From an uncultured Porphyromonadaceae bacterium (lineage in GTDB: Bacteria; Bacteroidota; Bacteroidia; Bacteroidales; Muribaculaceae), in the NCBI GenBank assembly GCA_937892215.1, contig CALAVE010000027.1, positions 3,020 to 67,019 of the forward strand: a stretch of 64,000 bases of DNA. Reading direction: 5' to 3'. Both the position numbers and the translations under genes were made by a program. Shown here in pieces: positions 33,423 through 40,961 of the stretch (position 1 is its first letter; each line of letters starts with the position of its first letter). The notes beneath the pieces are model-generated. The model was not told the DNA's origin. It worked only from the letters and a program-made list of their open reading frames with translations, and ran no database searches.

Positions 33423-34303
33423 TGGTCAGAGTCACTCAGGTCGTTAAGGTCGTACTGTAAGAAATACTCGTCGCGCACCACGCGCTGGCGTCCGCTGGCC
33501 CTTCCCCGGGCCTGCTTCTCAATGAATTCCTCACGCGACTTAACAGCATAGTGATTAATGCGGATAACGTCTTGCTGTGGTTCGCGGTCACGGAAATTTC
33601 TGGTAATAGGGTCGCCATGTGAATCGGCGGCAAAGCCCGAAATCTTAGCAGCTTCATGACACCCAATCATAGTATATACACGGCGAGGGTTCACCACACT
33701 CTTAACATGGCGGTTGAGTACGTGCTCCGGCCGCGAGTGACAGGTGAAGCGCTGCATCACCGGCTCGCGAGAGTTGCGAGTGAGACCGCCACTTCCATAA
33801 ATAAGCCAGTTAATCTCCACAGCGGCAAACTGTTCAAATCTCTTAAGAAATTCGGTAATGGTACGGTCTTTTATGGGGACGATGAACTCATCCAGGTCGA
33901 TAAACGCTATCCAGCGTGAGGAGAAGCGATAGTTTTCCAGGCAATCATCGTAGGCTGCCAGTTGTTTTCTATATCCGGGCCAGTACCTGTAAGTAACGAT
34001 ACCCTGCTCAACGTAGGGCTGAAGAACGGATTTGGTCTCGTCGGTGCTTTCATTGTCGTAGATGTAGAACATCTCCACACCGAGGCTGCGATGCCACTCA
34101 ATCCATTCCCGGAAATACGGCCCCTCGTTTTTGGCGATGGCACAAACCGCAAGATAATGCTCAGGTGCGTCGTGCTCCACTTTTAGCGTCTTTCTCAGTT
34201 TCGCTGCATTAAACACGCCATATCGTAACACCCCCCTCATCCGGTTTCGAGTCATCTTGTGAGGGATAACACCTGCTATGATTTCCGCCAAGGCTTTATA
34301 CAT
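33401..34303 (-). CDS. GT92-like (DUF23/Glyco_tranf_2_4) glycosyltransferase
   Basis: 300 residues with a GT-A fold. The N-terminal nucleotide-sugar site is AVCAIAKNEGPYFREWIEWH, followed by MFYIYDNESTDET and the metal-binding DLDEF motif (WIAFIDLDEFIVPI). INHYAVKSREEFIEKQARG near the end is typical of this family. It probably adds a sugar to a surface glycan, with donor and acceptor unknown. It begins 3 bp after the Stealth gene. The final residues (about LTRFGQ) and stop codon lie inside the inverted repeat of a MITE-like element, so the C-terminus may have been altered by an insertion. Confidence 0.82.
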   Translation of the reverse strand: MYKALAEIIAGVIPHKMTRNRMRGVLRYGVFNAAKLRKTLKVEHDAPEHYLAVCAIAKNEGPYFREWIEWHRSLGVEMFYIYDNESTDETKSVLQPYVEQGIVTYRYWPGYRKQLAAYDDCLENYRFSSRWIAFIDLDEFIVPIKDRTITEFLKRFEQFAAVEINWLIYGSGGLTRNSREPVMQRFTCHSRPEHVLNRHVKSVVNPRRVYTMIGCHEAAKISGFAADSHGDPITRNFRDREPQQDVIRINHYAVKSREEFIEKQARGRASGRQRVVRDEYFLQYDLNDLSDSDHLTRFGQ

Positions 34304-34306
34304 GAC

Positions 34307-35317
34307 TTAAATCTCAAAACTTGACTTATCGGGCAAAATAGTCTGGAACGCACGCCTGATGTTTTCCATAACACCGTCGTAATTCCGTATCTTTACATGG
34401 TCGTTGAGGCAGATAAGCGTATAAGACTGGTCTTTTATTGCCTTCACCGCCTTCTTGGAACGGACCATAAGGGGGAACATTTTTGTGTCGGAATAAGTGT
34501 TGTAAGGCTCAAAGTTTCCGTTGCAAATCTGCCACGTACGGAACAATTCCGGAGTATAGTCATTAGGGGCACGAAACCTGTTGGCCGACGTTTCAGTAAG
34601 TTCATCTCCCACAGCGGCCCATACTTCATCGAAAGTAGATTTCAGGTAAGGTTGCGCATTGTGAGGCACACGTAGTGTGATGAACTTATCATAATATCTG
34701 AGGATATAATTCCACCGCATTTTAGCGCCATAACACGGGTGGAACCACTTGTGGCGCCAGCGAGCCATCACCTCTTTCTTGCTGAAATGCCGATTAATGA
34801 GGCGCACGTTGTTTTTTATGGTAACATACCACCGCGACCATGAGGGATTATAGTCGAACACAGCGATGTCGCACGGGAGACCATTCTTGAAAAACCGTTC
34901 ACGAGCCACAGGCCGCAGGATATAGAAATCATCGTTAAAATAGACAAAATGCTCGGCCAGTCCCGGTATCTTGTGCAGATACCGCTCAATCACCACCGAA
35001 TTATATGTGGGTAAAAATTCACCCGGGATAATATCCTCGTGATTCACCAGATTAATCTTGGGATTATCGGTATTGAGCCACTCAGGTTTCTGGCCACAGG
35101 TGACGAAATGGATTTTTCTCACCCACGGAGCAAACTTTTCAATGCCACGGAACCAGTAGCGGAGCAAACCATTGTCGCGGAACCGGTCCTTAGTGAAACC
35201 GTACTCACCACCTTTAGCCGCCGCGAATTGCATGAACTCGGCTTGCCACTTAGGGTCGTTCATATCAACCCAAGTAACCACTATATCTATTTCAAAGTCT
35301 TTATCGTTCTTATGCAT
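34307..35317 (-). CDS. Stealth-family polysaccharide phosphotransferase
   Basis: 336 residues. Stealth conserved region 1 is at the N-terminus (FEIDIVVTWVDMNDPKW). Region 2 follows with NSVVIERYLHKIPGLAEHF and VYFNDDFYILRPV, and region 3 with HKWFHPCYGAKMRWNYI. Stealth enzymes transfer hexose-1-phosphate onto capsule or other cell-surface glycans, making phosphodiester-linked polymers. It lies between an LpxL-like acyltransferase (6 bp upstream) and a glycosyltransferase (3 bp downstream), so the operon probably builds or decorates a lipid-linked outer-membrane glycan. The acceptor is unknown. Confidence 0.88.
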   Translation of the reverse strand: MHKNDKDFEIDIVVTWVDMNDPKWQAEFMQFAAAKGGEYGFTKDRFRDNGLLRYWFRGIEKFAPWVRKIHFVTCGQKPEWLNTDNPKINLVNHEDIIPGEFLPTYNSVVIERYLHKIPGLAEHFVYFNDDFYILRPVARERFFKNGLPCDIAVFDYNPSWSRWYVTIKNNVRLINRHFSKKEVMARWRHKWFHPCYGAKMRWNYILRYYDKFITLRVPHNAQPYLKSTFDEVWAAVGDELTETSANRFRAPNDYTPELFRTWQICNGNFEPYNTYSDTKMFPLMVRSKKAVKAIKDQSYTLICLNDHVKIRNYDGVMENIRRAFQTILPDKSSFEI

Positions 35318-35323
35318 AAAACT

Positions 35324-36286
35324 CTATTGCAGTTCGGCTTCTTGCCGGTCGTTTTTATTCTTTGCGTACTTGAATCTCTTGTGCGACCACAGGTAGCACT
35401 CCGGTTGCCGCTGAATCTCGCTTTCGAGCCTCTCGAAAAAGATGCTGGTGAGTTCATAATCGGGTAAAGAAGCAGGATTGGGGTGCAGAACAGACAGATT
35501 GCACTCATAATAGCCACGCTTAACCCTTTTCACACCCAAGAAAACGGCCTCAAGCCCAAAATGTTTCGTCACCTTCTCACTTCCCGTGAGCACAGGCACC
35601 TCGTGATTGAGGAAGTGCAGGTAATGTTTCAGTCCATTCTTAGCCGGAGACTGGTCGGCAATCAGCCCCAGTATCCGCGGTGTGCCACTATCTTTCAACT
35701 CGGCCACGAAACGAACCGTCTTAGTCATCTCCACACACGCGTTACCCATGCGACGGCGTATTTTAAGCATAATTCTGTCAACGGGCTTATTGCGCAGCGG
35801 ATGATAGACCTGAGCGACAGTTTCGTTTTCATCGAACCATAACCCACTGGAAGAAATCCATTCCCAGTTTCCGTAATGGCCCAAAAACACCGAGACCGAT
35901 TCCCCCCCGGCAAGCATTTCGCGCAACAAGTCCATATTGACAAAGTTCATGCGCTTCTTCATTTCAGCGGGAGAGATAGAAAGCAACTTGCAACTCTCCA
36001 GCACCACATCAATAAAGAAGTGATAGAAACGCTTTTCTATCCGCAGTATTTCCTCGTCGGTCTTTGCAGGGAAAGACTCCTTTAGATTACGACGAACCAC
36101 CTTTCTGCGATAGCGGACCAGGTAATAAAGCGGGAGGAACAACGCGTCGGACAGCAAGTAAAGCAAAGAGAAAGGTAACAGTGAGAGAAATTTAACTACC
36201 GAATACACGGCTCCGTACTGGACCGAGTCTATTACTCGCCATGACTCAGACGTGTGTCCACTTTTATTATTCTCGATACCTCGCAT
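35324..36286 (-). CDS. LpxL/HtrB-like lysophospholipid/lipid A acyltransferase
   Basis: An inner-membrane acyltransferase with one membrane segment (about residues 25-50, FLSLLPFSLLYLLSDALFLP). The HxxxxE-type catalytic motif HYGNWEW is followed by LRNKPVDRIM and GLIADQSPAKNG, as in LpxL/LpxM. It probably adds a secondary acyl chain to lipid A. The frame runs to 36322 only through a TTG that overlaps the promoter, so I start at the ATG at 36286 (320 residues). It is the first gene of the acyltransferase-Stealth-GT92 operon. Confidence 0.88.
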   Translation of the reverse strand: MRGIENNKSGHTSESWRVIDSVQYGAVYSVVKFLSLLPFSLLYLLSDALFLPLYYLVRYRRKVVRRNLKESFPAKTDEEILRIEKRFYHFFIDVVLESCKLLSISPAEMKKRMNFVNMDLLREMLAGGESVSVFLGHYGNWEWISSSGLWFDENETVAQVYHPLRNKPVDRIMLKIRRRMGNACVEMTKTVRFVAELKDSGTPRILGLIADQSPAKNGLKHYLHFLNHEVPVLTGSEKVTKHFGLEAVFLGVKRVKRGYYECNLSVLHPNPASLPDYELTSIFFERLESEIQRQPECYLWSHKRFKYAKNKNDRQEAELQ

Positions 36287-36319
36287 CAGATGTTCATTGT
36301 CTCTACGCCTAACGTTATG

Positions 36320-36327
36320 CAAATGTA
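36320..36327 (-). promoter_or_regulatory. -7 box for the acyltransferase-Stealth-glycosyltransferase operon
   Basis: CAAATGTA on the plus strand reads TACATTTG on the minus strand, about 34 nt before the ATG at 36286. Confidence 0.55.
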
Positions 36328-36405
36328 CTACTTTTCCGCAATAAATAAAACTTATAGCCTAAAAACTTGGGATTATTCAAGCCGGGCACGAACGATGCAG
36401 CATCG

Positions 36406-37296
36406 CTAATTCCCACGGAGACTACTGCGAAGCAGATTCATGAACTGGTAGTTTTTCAGCCCCCAGCGGGGGAAGATAAGAAGGCTATCGGGCGACTGAG
36501 AAACAAAGCGCTCCACGGCAATATCGGGGCGTAATCGGCGCAGTACCTGAGCGCACACCTGAGCATACTCTTCGACAGACCACCGCATAATGACGGCTTC
36601 ACCAGCCTGTAACTGGCGTGCCAGCCGCGTGCCGCGAATTACCTGCAACTGGTGAAACTTGACCGTGCTTAGCGGCAAGGCGTTAATTGCATCAACGGTG
36701 TGCATCATGTCGTCGATGCCCTCGCCGGGCAGTCCCAATATGAAATGAGCGCCGCACTCAATTCCCGCAGTCGCCGTGCGGTTCACTGCATCCACAGTAT
36801 CGCCCCACGTGTGACACCGGTTAATCAATGCGAGGGTACGGTCGCAAGCAGTCTCAGCGCCATATTCAACCATAACCCACGCACGGCGCTTAAGGTGGGC
36901 AAGACTCCGCAAGAGAGCATCGGGCATGCAGTCGGGGCGAGTGGCAATCACCAGTCCCACCACATCGGGCACGTCCAAAGCCTCGTTATAGAGTTCCAAC
37001 AGATGCTGCTCATCATCGTAAGTATTAGTATAAGCCTGGAAATACGCAAGATAGCGCATATCCTTGTACTTACGTCCAAAGAAGCGCTTGCCTTGCTCCA
37101 GTTGCTCAGTCACACTCTGACGAGGGCTACAATAGTCGGGGTTAAACGACTGATTATTACAATAAGTGCATCCCCCCCCCCCCTTACTTCCGTCACGGTT
37201 AGGGCATGAGAAACCGGCATTCACAGATATTTTCTGCACTTTGAAGGAGAAATGCTCACTCAGAAACGTGCCGTAATCACGCCATTCCATTGTCAC
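36406..37296 (-). CDS. TIGR01212/YhcC-type radical SAM protein
   Basis: 296 residues. The iron-sulfur cluster motif is the family-type CPNRDGSKGGGGCTYCNNQSF, with Cys residues spaced as in YhcC rather than CxxxCxxC. HFILGLPGEGIDDMMHT and KFHQLQVIRGTRLARQ are conserved SAM/TIM-barrel elements. Biochemical function is not established in most bacteria. The GGGG in the cluster loop is encoded by a run of twelve G residues (37172-37183), a possible slippage site. It follows aroC by 17 bp, within a ybaK-aroC-radical SAM run. Confidence 0.88.
   Translation of the reverse strand: MTMEWRDYGTFLSEHFSFKVQKISVNAGFSCPNRDGSKGGGGCTYCNNQSFNPDYCSPRQSVTEQLEQGKRFFGRKYKDMRYLAYFQAYTNTYDDEQHLLELYNEALDVPDVVGLVIATRPDCMPDALLRSLAHLKRRAWVMVEYGAETACDRTLALINRCHTWGDTVDAVNRTATAGIECGAHFILGLPGEGIDDMMHTVDAINALPLSTVKFHQLQVIRGTRLARQLQAGEAVIMRWSVEEYAQVCAQVLRRLRPDIAVERFVSQSPDSLLIFPRWGLKNYQFMNLLRSSLRGN
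37172..37183 (-). repeat. Homopolymer G12 tract inside the radical SAM gene
   Basis: Twelve C on the plus strand encode GGGG in the cluster-binding loop on the minus strand. A one-base change would shift the frame near residue 40. Confidence 0.85.
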
Positions 37297-37313
37297 ACCT
37301 CAAGTTAGAGACA

Positions 37314-38381
37314 TTAAAAGCCAGCCTCGAGCATAGCGTCGAGAACAGTTAACGCAGCCATAGCCTCAACCACGGGGACAGCACGCGGGACAGCGCACAC
37401 ATCGTGACGACCACGAGCAACAAGCGTGGTCTCGTTGCCGTCCAGATCCACAGTTTTAACCTCACGCATAAGCGTGGCTATGGGCTTGAAAGCCACTCTC
37501 ATCACGATATCCTCACCATTAGAGATACCACCCTGAATGCCACCGGAATAGTTAGTGAGAGTTCTCACCTTGCCATCGCGCATCACAAACTCATCAACCA
37601 CTTCACTGCCACGACGGTTTGCAAAGTCAAAGCCCAGCCCGTAATCAAAGCCTTTCGCAGCCGGAATGCTCATCATGGCCGAAGCAAGGCACGCCTGCAA
37701 CTTGCCGAACACAGGTTCGCCCACACCTGCGGGCAGTCCCGAGACGACACAAGAGACGATACCACCGAGAGTGTCGTGCTGCATACGGGCTGAGGCAAGT
37801 GCTTCAGTCATAGGAGCCACCAGCGCCGAGTCGGGGCAACGGACATCGTTATCATAGACAGCGGTCAAATCCAGTTCGGCATAAGAACGCTCCAGCCTAA
37901 CATCTCCAATTTGAGACGTATAGGCCGAAACAGTTACACCTTTCTGTTCAAGCAGTTGGCCGGCAAGCGCTCCTGCCACCACACGCGCCACCGTTTCTCG
38001 CGCCGACGCACGGCCGCCACCACGGTGATCACGGATGCCGAATTTAGCCTGATAAGTGTAGTCGGCATGTGAGGGGCGGAACACCTGACGCAACTCATCG
38101 TAGTCGGCGCTACGCTGGTCGGCATTGCGAACGATGAAACCAATGGGAGTGCCAAGCGTAACACCATCCATAATACCCGAAAGAAATTCCACGTCGTCGC
38201 TCTCGCGGCGCTGAGTAGTCAAGGCCGACTGCCCCGGGCGACGACGTGCCACCTGCTCACGAAGCCGCTCCATGCTGATTTTCACACGGGCAGGAAAGCC
38301 ATCGAGCACACCACCTATTGCCACGCCATGTGATTCACCGAATGTGGTGAGCCTCAATATATTGCCTATTTCGTTTTTCAT
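37314..38381 (-). CDS. aroC: chorismate synthase
   Basis: The last step of the shikimate pathway: EPSP to chorismate, using reduced FMN. Signature regions are GESHGVAIGGVLDGFPA near the N-terminus, RRPGQSALTTQRRESD, DHRGGGRASARETVARV and GGIQGGISNGEDIVMRV. The 355-residue length is standard. It overlaps the ybaK stop by 4 bp (ATGA type), which suggests translational coupling, and is followed by the radical SAM gene at 17 bp. Confidence 0.96.
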   Translation of the reverse strand: MKNEIGNILRLTTFGESHGVAIGGVLDGFPARVKISMERLREQVARRRPGQSALTTQRRESDDVEFLSGIMDGVTLGTPIGFIVRNADQRSADYDELRQVFRPSHADYTYQAKFGIRDHRGGGRASARETVARVVAGALAGQLLEQKGVTVSAYTSQIGDVRLERSYAELDLTAVYDNDVRCPDSALVAPMTEALASARMQHDTLGGIVSCVVSGLPAGVGEPVFGKLQACLASAMMSIPAAKGFDYGLGFDFANRRGSEVVDEFVMRDGKVRTLTNYSGGIQGGISNGEDIVMRVAFKPIATLMREVKTVDLDGNETTLVARGRHDVCAVPRAVPVVEAMAALTVLDAMLEAGF

Positions 38382-38875
38382 AATTCTTGATTTTTATCAG
38401 TTATCAAATCACAAACCTCCGCACCAACGAACCCTATCAAGTCCTGCGGATTAACCTTGAACTGCAGACCACGCATGCCAGCACTGACATATATTACCGG
38501 AAAATCCAGGCAGGAACTGTGGAAGTAAGTGGGGAACGACTTTTTCATGCCCACAGGCGAGCAACCACCCCGGATATAGCCCGTGGTGGGAAGCAACTCC
38601 TTCATGTGAATCAAGTCCACTTTCTTGTTACCACTCACCCGAGCCGCTTTTTTAAGATCCACTTCCTCGCCCCCCGGGATAACACAAACAAAGTGCCCCG
38701 ACTTTTCGCCATGCAGCACCAACGTCTTGAACACCTGACGTATATCTTCGCCGATGGTTTGGGCCAAATGTTCGGCCCCGAGGTCATTCTCATCGACCTC
38801 GTAAGGAATCAGTTCATAAGCCACGCCAGCCTTGTCGAGCAAGCGCGCGGCATTGGTTTTAGCCACTTTTTTCAT
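38378..38875 (-). CDS. ybaK: YbaK/EbsC-type Cys-tRNA(Pro) deacylase
   Basis: 165 residues of the prolyl-editing fold. It has TNAARLLDKAGVAYELIPYE, VFKTLVLHGEKSGHFVCVIPG with the conserved Lys of the active site, LKKAARVSGNKKVDLI and GYIRGGCSPVGMKKSFPT, which form the YbaK substrate pocket. It hydrolyses mischarged Cys-tRNA(Pro) in trans. It is the first gene of the run into aroC, with a promoter at 38896-38903. Confidence 0.93.
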   Translation of the reverse strand: MKKVAKTNAARLLDKAGVAYELIPYEVDENDLGAEHLAQTIGEDIRQVFKTLVLHGEKSGHFVCVIPGGEEVDLKKAARVSGNKKVDLIHMKELLPTTGYIRGGCSPVGMKKSFPTYFHSSCLDFPVIYVSAGMRGLQFKVNPQDLIGFVGAEVCDLITDKNQEL

Positions 38876-38895
38876 TAAAAAATACTAATTTACAG

Positions 38896-38903
38896 CAAAA
38901 TTA
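38896..38903 (-). promoter_or_regulatory. -7 box for ybaK-aroC
   Basis: CAAAATTA on the plus strand is TAATTTTG on the minus strand, 21 nt before the ybaK start. It is back to back with the plus-strand box at 38916-38923. Confidence 0.6.
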
Positions 38904-38915
38904 ATGCGAAATTAT

Positions 38916-38923
38916 TACTTTTG
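38916..38923 (+). promoter_or_regulatory. -7 box for the thioredoxin-fold gene
   Basis: TACTTTTG, 28 nt before the ATG at 38951. Confidence 0.55.
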
Positions 38924-38950
38924 CAACATTGAATCATCAGTTTTAGCACA

Positions 38951-39595
38951 ATGACACGCCTTCTGCTCATATTATCGACAATATTTCTCGCGTTCACAGC
39001 CGGCGCAAAAGACAGTGAACTCAGTTACATTCAGCGACTGGGCGACCCACTTGACACCATGCACAACGAAAGGCTATACCTGAGCGCCATAGAGCAAGCC
39101 CTGACGCACGACAATATACCGAAAGGCGAAAAAATGAGGCTGGAAATTATGGCGCAAAGCGCACGCAAGAACGCAGAGGGCACACCGGCAGCTGACATAA
39201 CATTCATCACACCCGACAACGCAGAGCACCACCTCACAGACTACCGTGGACGGCTGACGCTGATTTTTTTCAACGACCCAGACTGCGAGTCGTGCTCACT
39301 GGTGAAGAAGCGAATTGCCGACTCTGCGGAACTGAGCACACTGGTTAGGGATAAAAAACTTATCATTGTGGGTATCTATCCATTTGATGACGAAGAACTG
39401 TGGCGCGAGACAGAATATCCAACGCACATCGTCAACGGATGGGACAAAAACCATGAAATAGATGGCAACGAGACCTACGAATTGCCGCATTTTCCCATAT
39501 TTTACCTGCTTTCTCCTGACGGGATAGTAATTACAAAGAACGAGCCAAGCCTGCGACGCATCATCAGCCGGATAGCGGCCATCACAGCAGAGTGA
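38951..39595 (+). CDS. secreted thioredoxin-fold protein (DUF5106-like)
   Basis: 214 residues with a signal peptide (TRLLLILSTIFLAFTAGA). An N-terminal helical part (about 25-78) precedes a thioredoxin/TlpA-like domain opening AADITFITPDNAEHHLTDYRG. LIFFNDPDCESCSLVKKRI carries a CxxC pair in the usual redox position. ELPHFPIFYLLSPDGIV has the cis-Pro-like segment. It is probably periplasmic. Its stop codon overlaps the convergent tilS stop by 14 bp. The DUF name is from memory; the redox fold is the safer statement. Confidence 0.78.
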   Translation: MTRLLLILSTIFLAFTAGAKDSELSYIQRLGDPLDTMHNERLYLSAIEQALTHDNIPKGEKMRLEIMAQSARKNAEGTPAADITFITPDNAEHHLTDYRGRLTLIFFNDPDCESCSLVKKRIADSAELSTLVRDKKLIIVGIYPFDDEELWRETEYPTHIVNGWDKNHEIDGNETYELPHFPIFYLLSPDGIVITKNEPSLRRIISRIAAITAE

Positions 39596-40952
39596 GACGG
39601 AGGTAGCCCGGAGCGTGCGGCGAGACCGGGAAGTGGCGTGAGGCACGATAACCAAGCACCCACAGGATTTCCCCGTCGGCATCCAGAATCCAGGTTTCGG
39701 CTTTCTCCCTATCTTCAAGATGCAAGTCAGAGAAAAGGTCACTCACCAGTTTGCTTCCCTTCATGCCAAAGGGAGAGAAACGATCGCCGTCGCGCCAGTG
39801 GCGAAGCACCACCCTATCACATTTCAAGACATCATTACTGAGCGCGATTACACGCTTCCCGTCAATGCCAAGAGAATCGGATAAGCCGCCTTCCACAGCC
39901 TCGATTTTCAAATCAACCGGCTCGCAGACAAGTCCTGCGTTCAAATTCAGGGCAAATTCTTCATCGGCATCTTCACGACGAAGCAAGACTTTCAGTTTAC
40001 CACGATAAACGCGTAACACAAAGAGTTCCGATTCATATCTGTTACCCACAGAGCCACCGGAGCGAATGTCGCGTACAGCAGCAATGCACTGCTCCTTTTT
40101 GAAGCCACGCGGCTTAAGAATCTCAAAGAGAAGCATGACAGGGTTAGACATCGACAGAAGACAATCAGCGTCGATAACCACTTCGCCCTCGTCATTCACT
40201 TCATCGCAAACAATCTGACGCATGAGACTCACTCCCTCGGCATAGAGATTGCCGCACTCCAGAACATTGCTCAACGTCTTCTCCAATGCGTTACGACATC
40301 CCGGGAACTCGGCATCGAGCAATGGTAGCACCTTATTCCTTAATTTATTTCGCTTTACGTCGCACTCCAGATTAGTGCTATCGGTAACATAAGAACGGCC
40401 CATTCCGGCCAGATAATCCTCAATCTCAGTCCGAGAAACGCAAAGAAGCGGACGCACCACACGACCGTTACGCGGATGCATGCCCATTAGTCCGGCGATG
40501 CCCGTTCCGCGCAAGGCATTGAGGAAAAACGTCTCAATATTATCGTCGCGATGATGAGCCACGGCCACAAACTCGCAGCCGGCACTCGTGAGCAAGTGGG
40601 CGAACCAAGCATAGCGCAAATCACGACAAGCCATTTCCACACTCACGCCATGCTGAGCCATATATTCCGGAACATCAAAGTCCTTAACCACAAGCGCAAC
40701 GCCCTCGCGGTCACAGAGTTCACGCACAAACTTCTCGTCGCGGTCACTCTCAGCGCCACGCAAATGGAAATTGCAATGGGCCGCCACCACATTAACGCCA
40801 AGCCGGCGCAATACGAGCAACAACGCCACACTGTCGGCTCCACCGCTGAGCGCGACAAGCAACTTTCCATCCACACGGTCGGCAGGTAACAAGCCATTTG
40901 CCAGGGCAAATTCACTCACCTTATCCTGAAACCCTAATCTTTGCGCTATCAT
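39582..40952 (-). CDS. tilS: tRNA(Ile)-lysidine synthase
   Basis: It converts the wobble C34 of tRNA-Ile(CAU) to lysidine, using ATP. The PP-loop LVALSGGADSVALLL has SGGADS at residues 36-41. VAAHCNFHLRGAESDRDEKF and HHRDDNIETFFLNALRGTG are conserved PP-ATPase sections. The C-terminal TilS_C domain (about 370-456) has GDRFSPFGMKGSKLVSDLF. The 456-residue length is normal. It begins 9 bp after the CCA/MGMT fusion gene, suggesting a tRNA-maturation operon. Confidence 0.94.
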   Translation of the reverse strand: MIAQRLGFQDKVSEFALANGLLPADRVDGKLLVALSGGADSVALLLVLRRLGVNVVAAHCNFHLRGAESDRDEKFVRELCDREGVALVVKDFDVPEYMAQHGVSVEMACRDLRYAWFAHLLTSAGCEFVAVAHHRDDNIETFFLNALRGTGIAGLMGMHPRNGRVVRPLLCVSRTEIEDYLAGMGRSYVTDSTNLECDVKRNKLRNKVLPLLDAEFPGCRNALEKTLSNVLECGNLYAEGVSLMRQIVCDEVNDEGEVVIDADCLLSMSNPVMLLFEILKPRGFKKEQCIAAVRDIRSGGSVGNRYESELFVLRVYRGKLKVLLRREDADEEFALNLNAGLVCEPVDLKIEAVEGGLSDSLGIDGKRVIALSNDVLKCDRVVLRHWRDGDRFSPFGMKGSKLVSDLFSDLHLEDREKAETWILDADGEILWVLGYRASRHFPVSPHAPGYLRLTLL

Positions 40953-40961
40953 AGTTCTAAC

